64,000 bases of DNA from assembly GCA_008692225.1 (NCBI GenBank), contig VICG01000006.1, positions 501,501 to 565,500 of the forward strand, written 5' to 3'. Below are positions 22,034 through 33,756 of this stretch, piece by piece. Source of the stretch: Monilinia fructicola. Lineage: Eukaryota > Ascomycota > Leotiomycetes > Helotiales > Sclerotiniaceae. The position numbers and the translations under genes are program-made. Every line of letters begins with the position of its first letter. Within the stretch, counting starts at the first letter, position 1. The notes below the pieces were generated by a model. That model did no database searches and had not been told where the DNA came from. It saw nothing but the letters and a program-made list of their open reading frames with translations.

Positions 22034-22499
22034 TGTAGTTGATTTGGAGATGTGCTGGAGCTCCTGGAGCTATATCGAGCTTTGCTTAGACAATACACCT
22101 ATCTTGACATCTGATTAAACGTGGGTAGGTAGGTAGGTAGGTTGTAGGTAGCTGTTGCTTTCCACAGTTAAAGTTGTGGCATTGAGCTCGCGTTGGTCCA
22201 AGCAATGGCAATGATTGGCGGGTTGTAATTGAAAAGGTCCTGCTTCCTTCGTTCACTCGACAATCATGAGGTGTACATTAAAAGATTCTTCGTCCAAAAT
22301 GTCCACGCTGGGTTGATTTCCAATGAAGTGAGGGTAAATCAAAAAATGTGTTGGAAGTGAAGTTGAAGGCAAAGTTGAAGGAAATGTCAAGGTTACATGA
22401 TAAGGTCAATGAATGAATGAATGAATGATGCGGAATAACATCATCCCGAGGTCTTGGCGGTGGGATGATAAGTTTATCTTGGCTTTCAAGTTCAAAACA

Positions 22500-22529
22500 T
22501 ACGGAGTATAAATAATTATATACTCCGTA
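22500..22529. repeat. Perfect 11-bp inverted repeat (TACGGAGTATA hairpin)
   Basis: TACGGAGTATA is followed after eight bases by its exact reverse complement TATACTCCGTA. Related TACGGAGTATA sequence appears again near 54598-54606. It could be a hairpin, a footprint of a mobile element or a protein site. Confidence 0.7.
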
Positions 22530-24742
22530 CTTTATACGAGTACAAATTCAGTATCCATTAGCAAAATGACAATGCGTACATCTATGGATCCATGGATATT
22601 CTCTTCATTTCGTTATTCATGTTCCTAGCTAAAGTGCCTCTCTTATATCCCACACTTGGGTCTCTTCAACGCTTCAATCTTGATATTTCTATTTTCCTCG
22701 TCCAGTATTGGCTGTTGCGGTTTGCATTCTGGGAATTCATCATGAGTCTAGATAGTTCTATTTCCTCTCAATCATGGTTCTCAGAATAGATACATTGGAA
22801 GTTCGAGAATATCTCCTCCGTACCAAATATGAAGCCTCAACCAACTTTCAGTTTGGCCCAATATTAAAAACATAGAAGCACCTGGGCATGGTGCGAAAGT
22901 TAATGCCAAAACCCAAAGCAGGCAACGAGAGCTCAAGTTCGATAAAGTTGTCTGAGGACATGATACGAATCCTACAATACGAAAATGTACGGTTTTCATC
23001 TGCTCTTCTTTGATTCGAATCCATTTCTATCATTCGCGTAGGTATTTAGGATAATCCAAGTGGATTATTTCATACCAAGAGTGAAGCCAAACGTTTCTTT
23101 GAATCAGTTCGGAAGGAAACTCAGAACCATTTGTCGCAAAAATAGGCTCAGATTGGAAGACACAGTTGCCATTGTTCAATCAAAAGCTATCTAAATTGCA
23201 CGTTCTTTTTTTTGTTTGACTTGAAGACTAGAATTTCTGATTTGGGCTCATACAAATACTTGTTCTGTGGCGTCACTTTGCGGATAACACCACAAAAGCG
23301 TGACGCAGCCTTTGGTCGACCACAAGACAGGTAGCTTGCATGAGCTCTACAATACCTAGATATAGTCATCCATTCGGGTGTACACGCCAGTAAGAATTGT
23401 TTGAATGCTAATGATGCTTCCAACGTCGTTACCTTCTGCAGTCAATGTATCTTTCCCAAAATCCATCATGGGCATGCTGCTGATCACGCTGCCAGCTGCG
23501 CAACATTTTGCGACCTGAACTCGTCCAAATGCGATTGAATATTCAAGATCACGTTATGGGATGTATCTGAGCAGGTGCTCAGCGCGGACTGTTTTTCAAG
23601 ATCACCAGTGGACATAATAATTATGGCTCTTATGAGGGGGTACTGCTAGCTGCGAATCCCGACATTTTGGAGCGACGCGCCATCGTCGCTGGGGGTCACG
23701 GGGATGTTAGTGGCGCGAACAAGAGTCTACAGTATGGGGGTTAGTCTTATTATACGACGTAGGTTTTTGATGGGGATCACACAATAATGTTGGAATTGGT
23801 TGTTCCTCGAGTCATTCATTCTCCACCCTTTCAGCTGCCTATTGCAATTGGACAGTTGCACTGTACACTGTACAGCCATCTATGAGGCAATTCGTGTAAC
23901 CACTTTATCAGTAGTGATACCTAGCCTGCAGATGCACACATACTACTTCCGGAAATCTGGAACATTTGCGGTGGCTGCGAGGATAGTCTAAGTCGATTCC
24001 AAAGACATACTAGTTAGTATACTCGAGTATCTTTGCCCAGGCAGGTAGGTAGGTATACATGGATTTATCATGTAAGTTAAAGATCAAAGAACCAACATGT
24101 ACAAGTATAATCAGGAAGTGATGGACTGACCCGATCTAACCGTTGATGATTATTAATCATTGATTGTGTTTGTTGGTGATACTACCTACCTAATGGGATA
24201 TGTACCAAAAGTAAAAGTATCCACCGACAAGTAGTAACCACTAGTAACGAAGGTAACATTGACTCTACCTACCTCGTAGTACCGATGAATCATAATTACT
24301 AATCAACACCCAGCTGACTAGCAAAGCTTACCTAATACATCCATCCCCGTCATTACCAGGTCACGTTACTTCATTGGTCGGAAGACGGGATTTAACGCCG
24401 CGGAAACACTAAACAGAAATTTAGATTGAGATTTGTCAACATCAGCCACCGAGAGCCACCTTCCAGCATCCAGCATCCTGCATCCTGCATACAATCTCAT
24501 CTTTCTACTTGTGATATCTTGTCCTTCACTCGGGAAAGCTTTCCAATCTTCAAACATTTCTTGTACCTGTTGTACCACAATTTATTAAGCAGTAAGTTGA
24601 CGTCAATTGTGTGACCATTAACCATTTAACCGTTCCACCAAACCATCATCATCATATTGTTGTTATTATTGTTATTATATTATTAAGATTAGATACCTCG
24701 GTATTCACAGGTAGGTAAGAAACAATCATACCCATCGTCCGC

Positions 24743-24812
24743 ATACCTCTCATACCTATTACACCCATCAGACCTATTACACCCATCACACCCATCGCAC
24801 CCATCACACCTA
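24743..24812 (+). repeat. Degenerate tandem repeat (CACCCATCA-like)
   Basis: Six or more imperfect copies of a 9-10-bp unit (ACACCCATCA and variants such as GACCTATT) lie 280-345 bp before the histidine kinase ATG, probably in its promoter or leader. Confidence 0.65.
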
Positions 24813-25087
24813 TGCAATTAATTACCTATACACGCCTACAAGTTGAACAAACTCCCTATCAAGCCCACCTAACCTAAACAATATCGCAATAACCCACCTG
24901 GGCACTGTCAACTGCATGAAGGATCCTTCGTCATACATACAAAAAATCACTTCAGAAATATCTTTCTGAGAGCAAAGGAATCTAATTCCAATGCTGTTGA
25001 TCAAGTTCGCAGCTCCTACGAATCATCGAAGTTATCAGACATCGGAAATGAAAATAGTAGAGGCATGAAGGATATCAGACGCCCTAA

Positions 25088-28000
25088 ATGAAAAGGTTGA
25101 GCCGATGGTTTGCTTCGTCAAACATGGTTGCCCCAGACACGACGAACAATAGAAATGTCGAACCAATTACTCAGAATACTCCAGACCTTTCAAGTCAGCT
25201 TCAGGATATTCACATCGCAAATGCGACTCAAAGTTCCATAGCGACTTCTGCCAAGTCACATTCGTCGCACACTGCCATCCCCGCGACGGCTCAGTCAGGT
25301 TTGTCTTCGGCCCCTTCAGACACAAGCACTTCCCCAATCTCCAAGCCAACAGACGATTGGACCCAAGAGCTTCCCGACTCCGAACATGCTCAATTTTTCA
25401 GAGCCGTAGATTGGGCTGCAACTCCCCTTGGACCGTTGGAATCATGGCGCATTTCGCTGCGACTTCACACGTTGACAACGTTTTCAGATTCGAGGCCTGC
25501 TTGTTTATATTGGTATGATTCAAAAGCAAAACATTCTAGTTCTGTTCTGACGATATCACATTGCTAGGGGACCTCAAAGAGTCGCAATATACAATGAACG
25601 GTTTATTGAGATGGCCGGCAAAACTCATCCAATGTTGATGGGCAGGCCTTTTGAACTGGCTTTCCCGGAGATCTGGAACGACATCAGGGGGGTATTTCTT
25701 CGTGCAGAGACCAGCAAGGTTTCGGTAGACGTCAATGAGATACCTTTAATGGTGGAAAGGGGTGGATATAAGGAGGAATCGTATTTTACTGGAAATTTCA
25801 ATCCTGTTCGACACGAAGATGGAACAGTAGGAGGCTTCTACAATTCTGTAGGTTCGTACTTGGTTTACAAAATTTTCTCGTTTACATCAGATTATACCCC
25901 CAATCTCAACTACCACTCTTCCGTCTTTTCAAAATATCCTCCACACTTTATTGATGAAATAAATCGTTCTTCAAAGCTCGTTTCTAAAGTCAGGGAGACC
26001 GCTTGATCGTCATGGAACTGGGATATTGAAGAGCATAATGAAGTTCTAGGTCTGAAGTCTATCTCGTTGTCAATATTCTGCTTCAACATGAAAAAAAGGT
26101 ACGCGTAGTATATTCGAGATTGATATGCTGCTACTCCACGTGCCTTTTTGTTCTCCGACTCAATTCTAATTCCGTCATTTTTCTCCTAAACCTTGCATTG
26201 ACGAGCAATCACTGACTCCCCGATATGTAGTTGAGGTCACTAAACAGAAGCTCAATGAGAGGAGACTGTCCATGCTAAGTCATTTAGAGTATACTGGTTT
26301 TGGAACGCTCGCTAGTCATATAATGCCTCATCTAGAGTCTAACCCGCTAGATATTCCCATGGCCATGCTATATCAGGTTGACGAACAAAGTGCTTCTGGA
26401 TTCATGGTCTATCTACGGGGTCAAATTGGTTTTCCTGAGGATCATCCACTGGCTGTAAAAGAGGCGGAGCTCAGTAGCTGCCTGGGCCTCTTTCCATACT
26501 TTTGTAAGGCGGGAAATGAGATCCTCACTCTATCCGTTGACGAACGATTCGCGGGAGTCCAATGGCGTGGCCACAAAGATGAGTCTACCGGAATTCACGA
26601 ACCATCAACGGTGTTTACTATTGTCCCTTTATCCAGTGCTGATCGTATCTTTGGATACTTGGTTCTTGGCGCCAATGCACGCCGACCGATCGATGAAGAC
26701 TATAATCAGTTCATGAAATCCATCGCCTCGAGAGTCTCATCGATTGCATCTGCGTTGGCGAGTGCCGAGGAAACGAATCAAAGGGCGATCCGCCTAGAGA
26801 GGGAATTAGCTGAAAATGAGAGACAAATTAGATACATGGCACAAAACGCTCCAGTCGGTATGCTCCAATTGTCAATAGAAGGTAAAATCATCTGGGCAAA
26901 TAATATGTATTATCAAGTTACCGGCCATCCGGGACCCGAGGAACCACAGTACAACTTTTCATTTCTTGATGTATTGGTTGATGATGATAGGGGTCACGCT
27001 TTAAGGGCGTGGGCACAACTGCACCGAGAGGGATCTCATATTGAGACTACTTTGCGGCTCAAGCGTATGTTCGCGCCATCGAGCGGGGAAGCTGATCACG
27101 CTTGCATACTATCACTCTCATTCCCGTATATGGTAAATGGTGAGGTCAAGTCAATCATGAGTTGCGTCACAGATATTTCGGAACTCAAATGGGCTGAAGC
27201 CTCAGAAGCGAGAAATGCCGAGGAAGCGCGGGCGGCAAAACGCCAACAAGAAGAATTTATTGATGTCGTTTCTCATGAGATGCGAAACCCTCTCTCTGCT
27301 ATATTTCAGTGTGCAGACATGATATCGAATTCTTACAAAGACCTATCACATATGGATGCTGCTGAGATCTTAAAAAGCAATATTGAAGCCGCAAACACCA
27401 TCTTCATGTGCGCCAGTCACCAGAAGCGCATTGTGGATGATGTCCTTACGCTCTCGAAGCTCAAGTACATGATGCTGTCTATTTCGCCACGTCCTGATCA
27501 CCCGGCCAACTTACTCCTCCAAGTGGTGAAGATGTTCGAATCTGACTTGATGTCTCAAGAAATCTCAGTCAATACAGAAGCTCAACCTTCTTGGAGCGCA
27601 AATCATATTGATTGGGTCATATTTGACTCTTCGCGTGTGACACAAATTTTGATAAACTTATTAACTAATGCAATCAAATTTACCAAAGGGGAAAGAAATA
27701 GGAACATTACAATTACTTACGGTGCTACTCTTGTTGAACCAGAAAAGAATTTCGACAGCGATATCTACTGGGCACCCTGTGATACGAAGGTTGAAGATTT
27801 GACCCTAAACCCAGATTGGGGCACTGGTGAACAGGTCTTCTTGACGTGCTCGGTCACCGATACTGGAGTGGGCATGCGTACCGAAGAAATACCTCGTCTC
27901 TTTTCACGCTTCGAACAAGCCAGCTCGAAAACTTCTATAAAATATGGCGGATCTGGTTTAGGGCTATTCATTTCTCAACAACTTGCCGAGAAACAAGGGG

Positions 28001-28637
28001 GGAGGATTGGCTTGTCCTCAAAGTTAGGCCAAGGTAGCACTTTTGTGTTTTATGTCAAGGCAAGGCGTTGCATTGAACCACCAAAAGATATCCGGCCACA
28101 TCTGACTCCTGTCTCATCCGGAAGTTCACACTACGATGGATCGAAACCGATGCAAGTTCTGTTAGTCGAGGATAATCTCGTCAATCAAAAAATATTAAAA
28201 AAGCAATTGACCAGAGCTGGCTGCGTTGTACACGTAGCTAATCATGGTGTAGAGGCTTTAGAGGTATTGCGACAATTTTCCTGTTGGCATGAGCCGGTGA
28301 AAGATGCTACAAATCTGGATATTATTCTGATGGATTGGGAAATGCCTATAATGGATGGTCTCACTTGTAGTCGTGAGATTCGAGCATTAGAACAATCTGG
28401 AAAGATCGTGAGGCATCTTGAAATCATTGCAATTACTGCTAATGCTCGAGAAGAGCAGGTTCAGTTGGCACTACATAACGGGATTGTAAGTCTCGCATCG
28501 CTGCTTTCAATTGGAAGGCTATGCTAATACATGCTGGGCAGGATTTCGTCATGTCGAAACCTTTTGTGGTCTCCAATTTACTTGCAAAGATGAGAGAAAG
28601 GCTAAGTGGCATCGATAATGGAACAACTTTTCAGTGA
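25088..28637 (+). CDS. Hybrid sensor histidine kinase (PAS-GAF-PAS-HisKA-HATPase-REC)
   Basis: Two-component phosphorelay sensor, cytosolic by sequence since no membrane helices are seen. Exons 25088-25512, 25568-25851, 26231-28485 and 28542-28637 give 1019 residues with closed phases. After a Ser/Thr-rich N-terminus comes a PAS-like sensor (DWAATPLGPLESW, then GRPFELAFPEIWNDIRG). A GAF-like region follows, then a second PAS (QNAPVGMLQLSIEGKIIW). Kinase motifs are all present: H box VVSHEMRNPLSAIF, N box LINLLTNAIKFTKG, G1 DTGVGM, and GGSGLGLFIS. The receiver has VLLVEDNLVNQKIL, phospho-acceptor DIILMDWEMPIMDG and SKPF, split by a 56-bp intron. The 379-bp second intron is long for this genome. 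Substrate and signal unknown. Confidence 0.9.
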
Positions 28638-30638
28638 ATGAACTACAAGGTATCATCACGTATTTCCCCGTCGGGGATTGGTATTCCACGAGCTTTCAAG
28701 CCAACACCTAAAGTTAATGGACATTCCGGAAATGTTTGGAGAAGAGACTGCGAGCATATCTGCCCAGCTCATTAGTATTAAGATGCCGTTGAAATTTCCG
28801 GTACGAGGAGTAATGACGTGATAAATTAATGATACAACCTAATGGAAATTATGTGCAGCCGTATCTCTGTTCCTGTACCCATACCGCCCTTCATAGCTAT
28901 CTGATTAAATACAGCACCTGAGAACTGGATTCCTGGAACTACAGATACCCTTCCAAGGCACAGGGGGTCTCTGAAAGATGTTAATTAGCTTTCATCATTG
29001 CTATATACCCACACAATCCCACGCTGAGATTGCGCGCCAGCATATGTATGAATCACTACCCATGTCGCTCCCTACCACGATGACAGCACCTGCCATCTAC
29101 CGTGGTATGTGAGCGCCAAAGTAGGAAGATGAAAATCACATCACACTACCACTTATTTCTCCCGTCTCATAAACAATCATGCCAGGTTCAAACCAACGTT
29201 TATGTCCCGATCAGATGATGAAATGTATTTCCCCATAGCGGTGAACGAACAACCACAACTACAATTACAACCACAGTCAACTTTCTGTGAAAGTATCTCG
29301 ACGTGTACTTGTTTCTGTCCCGCACTCTATATGCTGATTACTCATCGTCTTTTATTTGAAGCGTCTGCATGCACGAATAAACACAGATGCTGCTTCCGGC
29401 TTGCTTCCTGCTTGCTTGCTTGCTTGCATTTCCCATCACGTCTCAACTGGCCTCTTTTCATTTCCATGCCGATACATTGCCCATATCCCACATCCATCCA
29501 CCTGATTCCTTGGTGGTACCGGTGCATACATCGAGACGGGGTTTTGCGGAAGAAGAGTTCTCATAAGCATCCGTGCTGTTGTGTGAGCACTCTATGAGCA
29601 CTCGCTGTCTTTTGCGGATGACTTCGTGTCGCGGTAGCTGTGCATGATTTTCAATCTACGCACAGCATCGGTTTCCCGTCTCAACTGGCCAAGGGTGAAG
29701 CGCCTTCCTCGCAGTTTCACCGATTCATCGTGGAAGGTTCGATGCTGCGAACAGATCTTTCTACTCTATAGCATTGAATGATGTTACCATCAAGATCAAC
29801 CCACTTTTCTTCCACTCTTCGGGAACCTTTGGCACAAATCACAACACTACCTCATCATTCCGACCGGAGAATCCTCATCCTCATCCTCAAATTATCGTAT
29901 CATCGATAGCTGTAGGAGAAGCTGGAGAATGCGCTCTCGAGCTTGAACATTGATGGTTCAAGTGATGTAATTTTGCAAGAGAAATCGCCAACGGGCGGCG
30001 CGGGGGGTGGGTCATGATGTTTTGTAATTAACCCGGTGTGTAGGTTATCAGATACGTCTTGGGGAATGAAAGGTGCAACCTTACAAACGTCGAATTGCCG
30101 TGCTGTGACGGGTTACCTTCTTCGCCGGTTCACATACGGTATACACTCTGCGCATTTGCTTGGAGCAGAGACATCTGCATTTCATGACGAATGGAGACGA
30201 ACATGTTTTCGAAGAGCGGGATGCTGGTCCATGCTCGACGATTGACGATCGGGTGACAATCGTGGCGTTCTCGTCTGGAAATGCCATACACGCTTGGGAC
30301 TTGCACTAGATTTGTCATGGGATATTGTCACGGGGCACATGAATGATGGGTGATTGGATGGGTGTAGTTCAGATGTGGATTTCAGCTAGCTATCGAGGGT
30401 TAAGACTTTGTAAAGAGCTGGAGGTACTATGGGACAGCAGCGAATAATGATGGCTAGAATCTAAGACCGCTACCGCAATGTACGGAGATAGGTTGGAACC
30501 ACCCTAAGACTTCGAGGAGGTCCATTGATTATCAATAGGCAAAAAGATGTTCGGATAAGTGTGCCAATTTGTCTAGGGTGTGAAGAGCCCGCAAACTCCA
30601 TCCCCGTCATCAGAATACTGGTCCGCTCCTGGGTGTTC
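28638..30638. other. Intergenic, no supported gene
   Basis: About 2 kb. An open frame at 29202-29597 is Cys/His-rich but has low-complexity CTTGC repeats (near 29400-29426) and no recognisable family, so it is not called. Otherwise nothing seen. Confidence 0.4.
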
Positions 30639-33600
30639 TCAGAATGTCCGGTGCATAAGTCTCGAGGCTGCCTTGGAAATCCTCCTACAGTGGAGTTCTT
30701 CCGCCGAAGCAACATCGTCCTCCCATCTCTCCCCTCTCTCTGCATCACTGACCAGACCGGGACTGTCCCAGCATCGCTCCCACGTGTCGGTTCTGAACAG
30801 CCCGCATCTCCATGTCGAGCCTGCATGTCTCTCACCCTTCTGGATCATAGAGACCACTAGAGATCGGGGCATCCAAACTCGTGCCGTCCATGTTTGAACG
30901 TCCAGCTCGATGGTGCTCCATACAATCACTCCCGCTTTTCTGAATGCATCAAAGTTGGCCCCCTTGAACTGGCTGTTCATTTCGTCGCCCCAAGTGGGAT
31001 CTAGCAGGGGCCGAAGATTGTTCATCAACGATTCGCGGCCCACCTCTCCCAACTCTCTCAGGTATTTGTCGCACCAAAATACGAGGGTGAGATTCAGCGG
31101 CCATGCCGGGGACCTCGTAGAACTGGTGAGGGGGAAGGTATACCTGTAGATGTCATTCTGCGCCGGGAGCGACGATGTCTCCAATCTGAAAGGTAGCATG
31201 GGCAAAAAGATCCGCGCGAGGGTTGCCATTTCATGGCGGAAGGGAATTGTGCAGAGATGTCTTTTATCGTGCTGTTGTTTCAATGCTGAGACTGTTACTG
31301 GTGTCATTCTCGGGGGCCGACAGGTACTGATGACTGTGTTGTCAATGATATTCAAGAGCAGCTCCGCCATCCAATGGTGTGGATATTGAAGCGAGCAAAG
31401 ATAATTCATCAAATGGAATAGAATCGTCAAGTTGACTGGTGAAAAGGCAATGGTATTTTGTGGGTAGATGTCAACGTTGTATGGCAAGGCGAGCCGGAAA
31501 AATAGCCCACAGAACCATTTCTCGAACTCAGTTCGTGGTAAAAAGTTGGACCAGTGAGATTTTGAACAGGGTGGAATAGGTCTATACCAAGTGTATCTAG
31601 TCCAAGGAGCAGATTCGTCTTTTCCAGGTTCGCTGACAACCTCAACCTGAGTAAGCCTTTCCAGCATCTTTTTATCTGTGATGCATTGACAATCTGCGAG
31701 AAATGCGCTCGTGGAATCCCAGCTTACTACATTGTGCGAAAACTGAGATTTCACGACACTGGTTTTCCCAGACCTTAACAGAGGAGTTAAGTAGAGCAAT
31801 TTGGACAAGTGGCCACCGATGTTGTCTCTGTAATTTGAGGTCAGCTCTACTGTTTTTGATTCGAATTTAGATGTGGTCGAGAAACGTTCGAACAGAGAGT
31901 GTGGGGATAATTGACGTAGTTCGCAAAGCATAATCAGGGAGGAGACTAAATTGGAATACAGATGACTTACGGAAGATGAGTCAGATAGATAATGTCAAAC
32001 TTGGTAGGGAGCTTCTCCAATCGTGGGATTCTGGTAAGCGAGACACCAAACCGAAGCCATTCGGCAATCTCAATAACATCCCCACAAAGGACTTCCACAC
32101 ATATTCTTGGCGCCAGGTAACGTAGAGAATCTGCTGTGCGCTTAAAAAACGAGGCCGTGTCATCGAACAAGCGTAGTGAGGTCTGTCCCTCTTTGGATTC
32201 TTCAAGTTGACGTAAAGCGTCAAAGGGATCAGTGCCGCAATTGAACTTCTCCCAGAGGACACTTCTTCGCGTATCTCTGTGCACATCATGGTTCATGACG
32301 ATTGGGTTGAATCTCCAATTGTCTCGAATATGATCGGGGAACGTTTCTGGTTTATGTTTGATCTTCGAAAGTCTGAATAACAAGGGATCACGACATAGGA
32401 GAATCTTTTCATGGGGGGATAAACTTCCGAGCTTGGTGTAGAATTCAGCCTCTTTGTTGCGTTCTTCTCCGGGTGAGATTTCAAGCTTTGAGAATTTATC
32501 CTGGGTGCCTTGCATCATATCTGACTTTGTAAGAGTCTCGAAATCTTTTATTCCGAGCCAGAGATTGAGTACTGCAATATATTTAGGAACATCGGATTCA
32601 TTAATTATGAGCCATTCGAGGGATAAGACGCCCTAAGTTCAGATGTTAGTAGATCGACTGTGTCTCAAATACCAGCAATTGCATCAGATTTTCATGAATG
32701 GCACTCTGTGGGACTTGAAAACAACTCTCGATTTGTCAAATCGGGAAAATGAAAAGAAGGTGAATTAAAGAAAGGGGATCTAAGGAGCTGAAGGGTTTGC
32801 ATACCTTACTGATGAGTCCAAGAATTCTCTCCATTGCGTCGCGGAGCATGCTGTAGATGTACCGGGGCACTATTCTTGATCCACAGATAAACAATATTGC
32901 ATCCAAAGTTCTGCGGCCACGTTCCGACACAGGCCCCGACTTGGAAAGGTCAGTTAGAAATTTCCAAATGATAATAAGCTTGGTGAGAGCGAATATGTTC
33001 CGATCGTTTGCAACAAAATGATATTTTTGGGAGTGCGCAATTCCCTCTTTCTCTGATTCAAGAAGATGAAGCAACGTTGCAAACAGAGAACGTGCGTCTC
33101 CAGTGCCGCCAAGAAAGAATGAAATTTTTCTATCTTCTACTGCAGCACTGTGCGAGAAGAGCGCATAGAAGAGGCTCTCGGGAACGTTTTCTTCAATGGG
33201 GAAACATTCTCTAGTTTCATCCCTGGGCAATAGTTAGCTCAATCTATCCAGCGAATTTAGACTCCAATGGCCCACAGAGAAACACAGTGACGTGGTAAGG
33301 AAGCGGCAATTTTGAGACGCCTCTGACGTTTTTCATCCTTGGAAGCGTTGGGAATAAGTGCTTTCGCTCTTTTTATCTGCAGTTTAAATCTTTCAATGGC
33401 CTCTTCGTCCAGTGGAATTCGTGTCCGCATCACATCCAATCCTACCTTGGCCAACTGGATGCACGACACATATTTCCCCAGATCATAAAACGCGGCGGCC
33501 ACATTACTGAATGGTATCAAAATACAAGGGTTATTTCCGCCAGCGTCTATGGCTTCTTGATATTTTTGTATAGCTATGGATAGACGTTATTAACCATTTT

Positions 33601-33756
33601 GATAATCAAATAGAACAGTCATAGTATAGAGAAAGATGATATCGAGAACTGCATACCTTGTCGATATTTACCGGACCCCCAAAGAATCAGAGCCTCATGA
33701 TTCAGCTTCTTCACAACTTTTCTTATCGAATCAGCCTTGCTCGATGCTGCCGACAT
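30639..33756 (-). CDS. TPR plus DUF4470 domain protein
   Basis: Exons 33756-33657, 33573-33276, 33222-32805, 32632-31971 and 31827-30639 give 888 residues; all phases close. Residues 1-130 form TPR-like helices (KLNHEALILWGSGKYRQAIQ, FSNVAAAFYDLGKYVSCIQL). Next comes a DUF4470 domain with its usual ISFFLGGTGDARSLFATLLHL and KYHFVANDRNIFALTKLIII. Such proteins are common in filamentous fungi, often with a MYND finger; no MYND cysteines are visible here. The remaining 550 residues are not recognised. The exon 2 donor (GTGGGC) is weak but has a GCTAAC branch site and is the only choice that keeps frame. The last intron (144 bp) is a multiple of three but is not open throughout. The biochemical role is unknown. 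Confidence 0.75.

Larger units (their letters stand above)
22034..25087. other. Long intergenic region, no gene seen
   Basis: About 3 kb. It holds GTAG-type microsatellites near 22122-22142 and 24040-24055, a GAAT repeat at 22409-22428, a hairpin at 22500-22529 and a CACCCATCA-type repeat at 24743-24812. I see no protein-coding family; the last kilobase is probably promoter and 5' leader of the histidine kinase. Confidence 0.45.

Noticed and set aside
29202..29597. 131-residue Cys/His-rich frame
   Set aside because: Cys arises from CTTGC repeats; no family, no signal, no neighbouring support.
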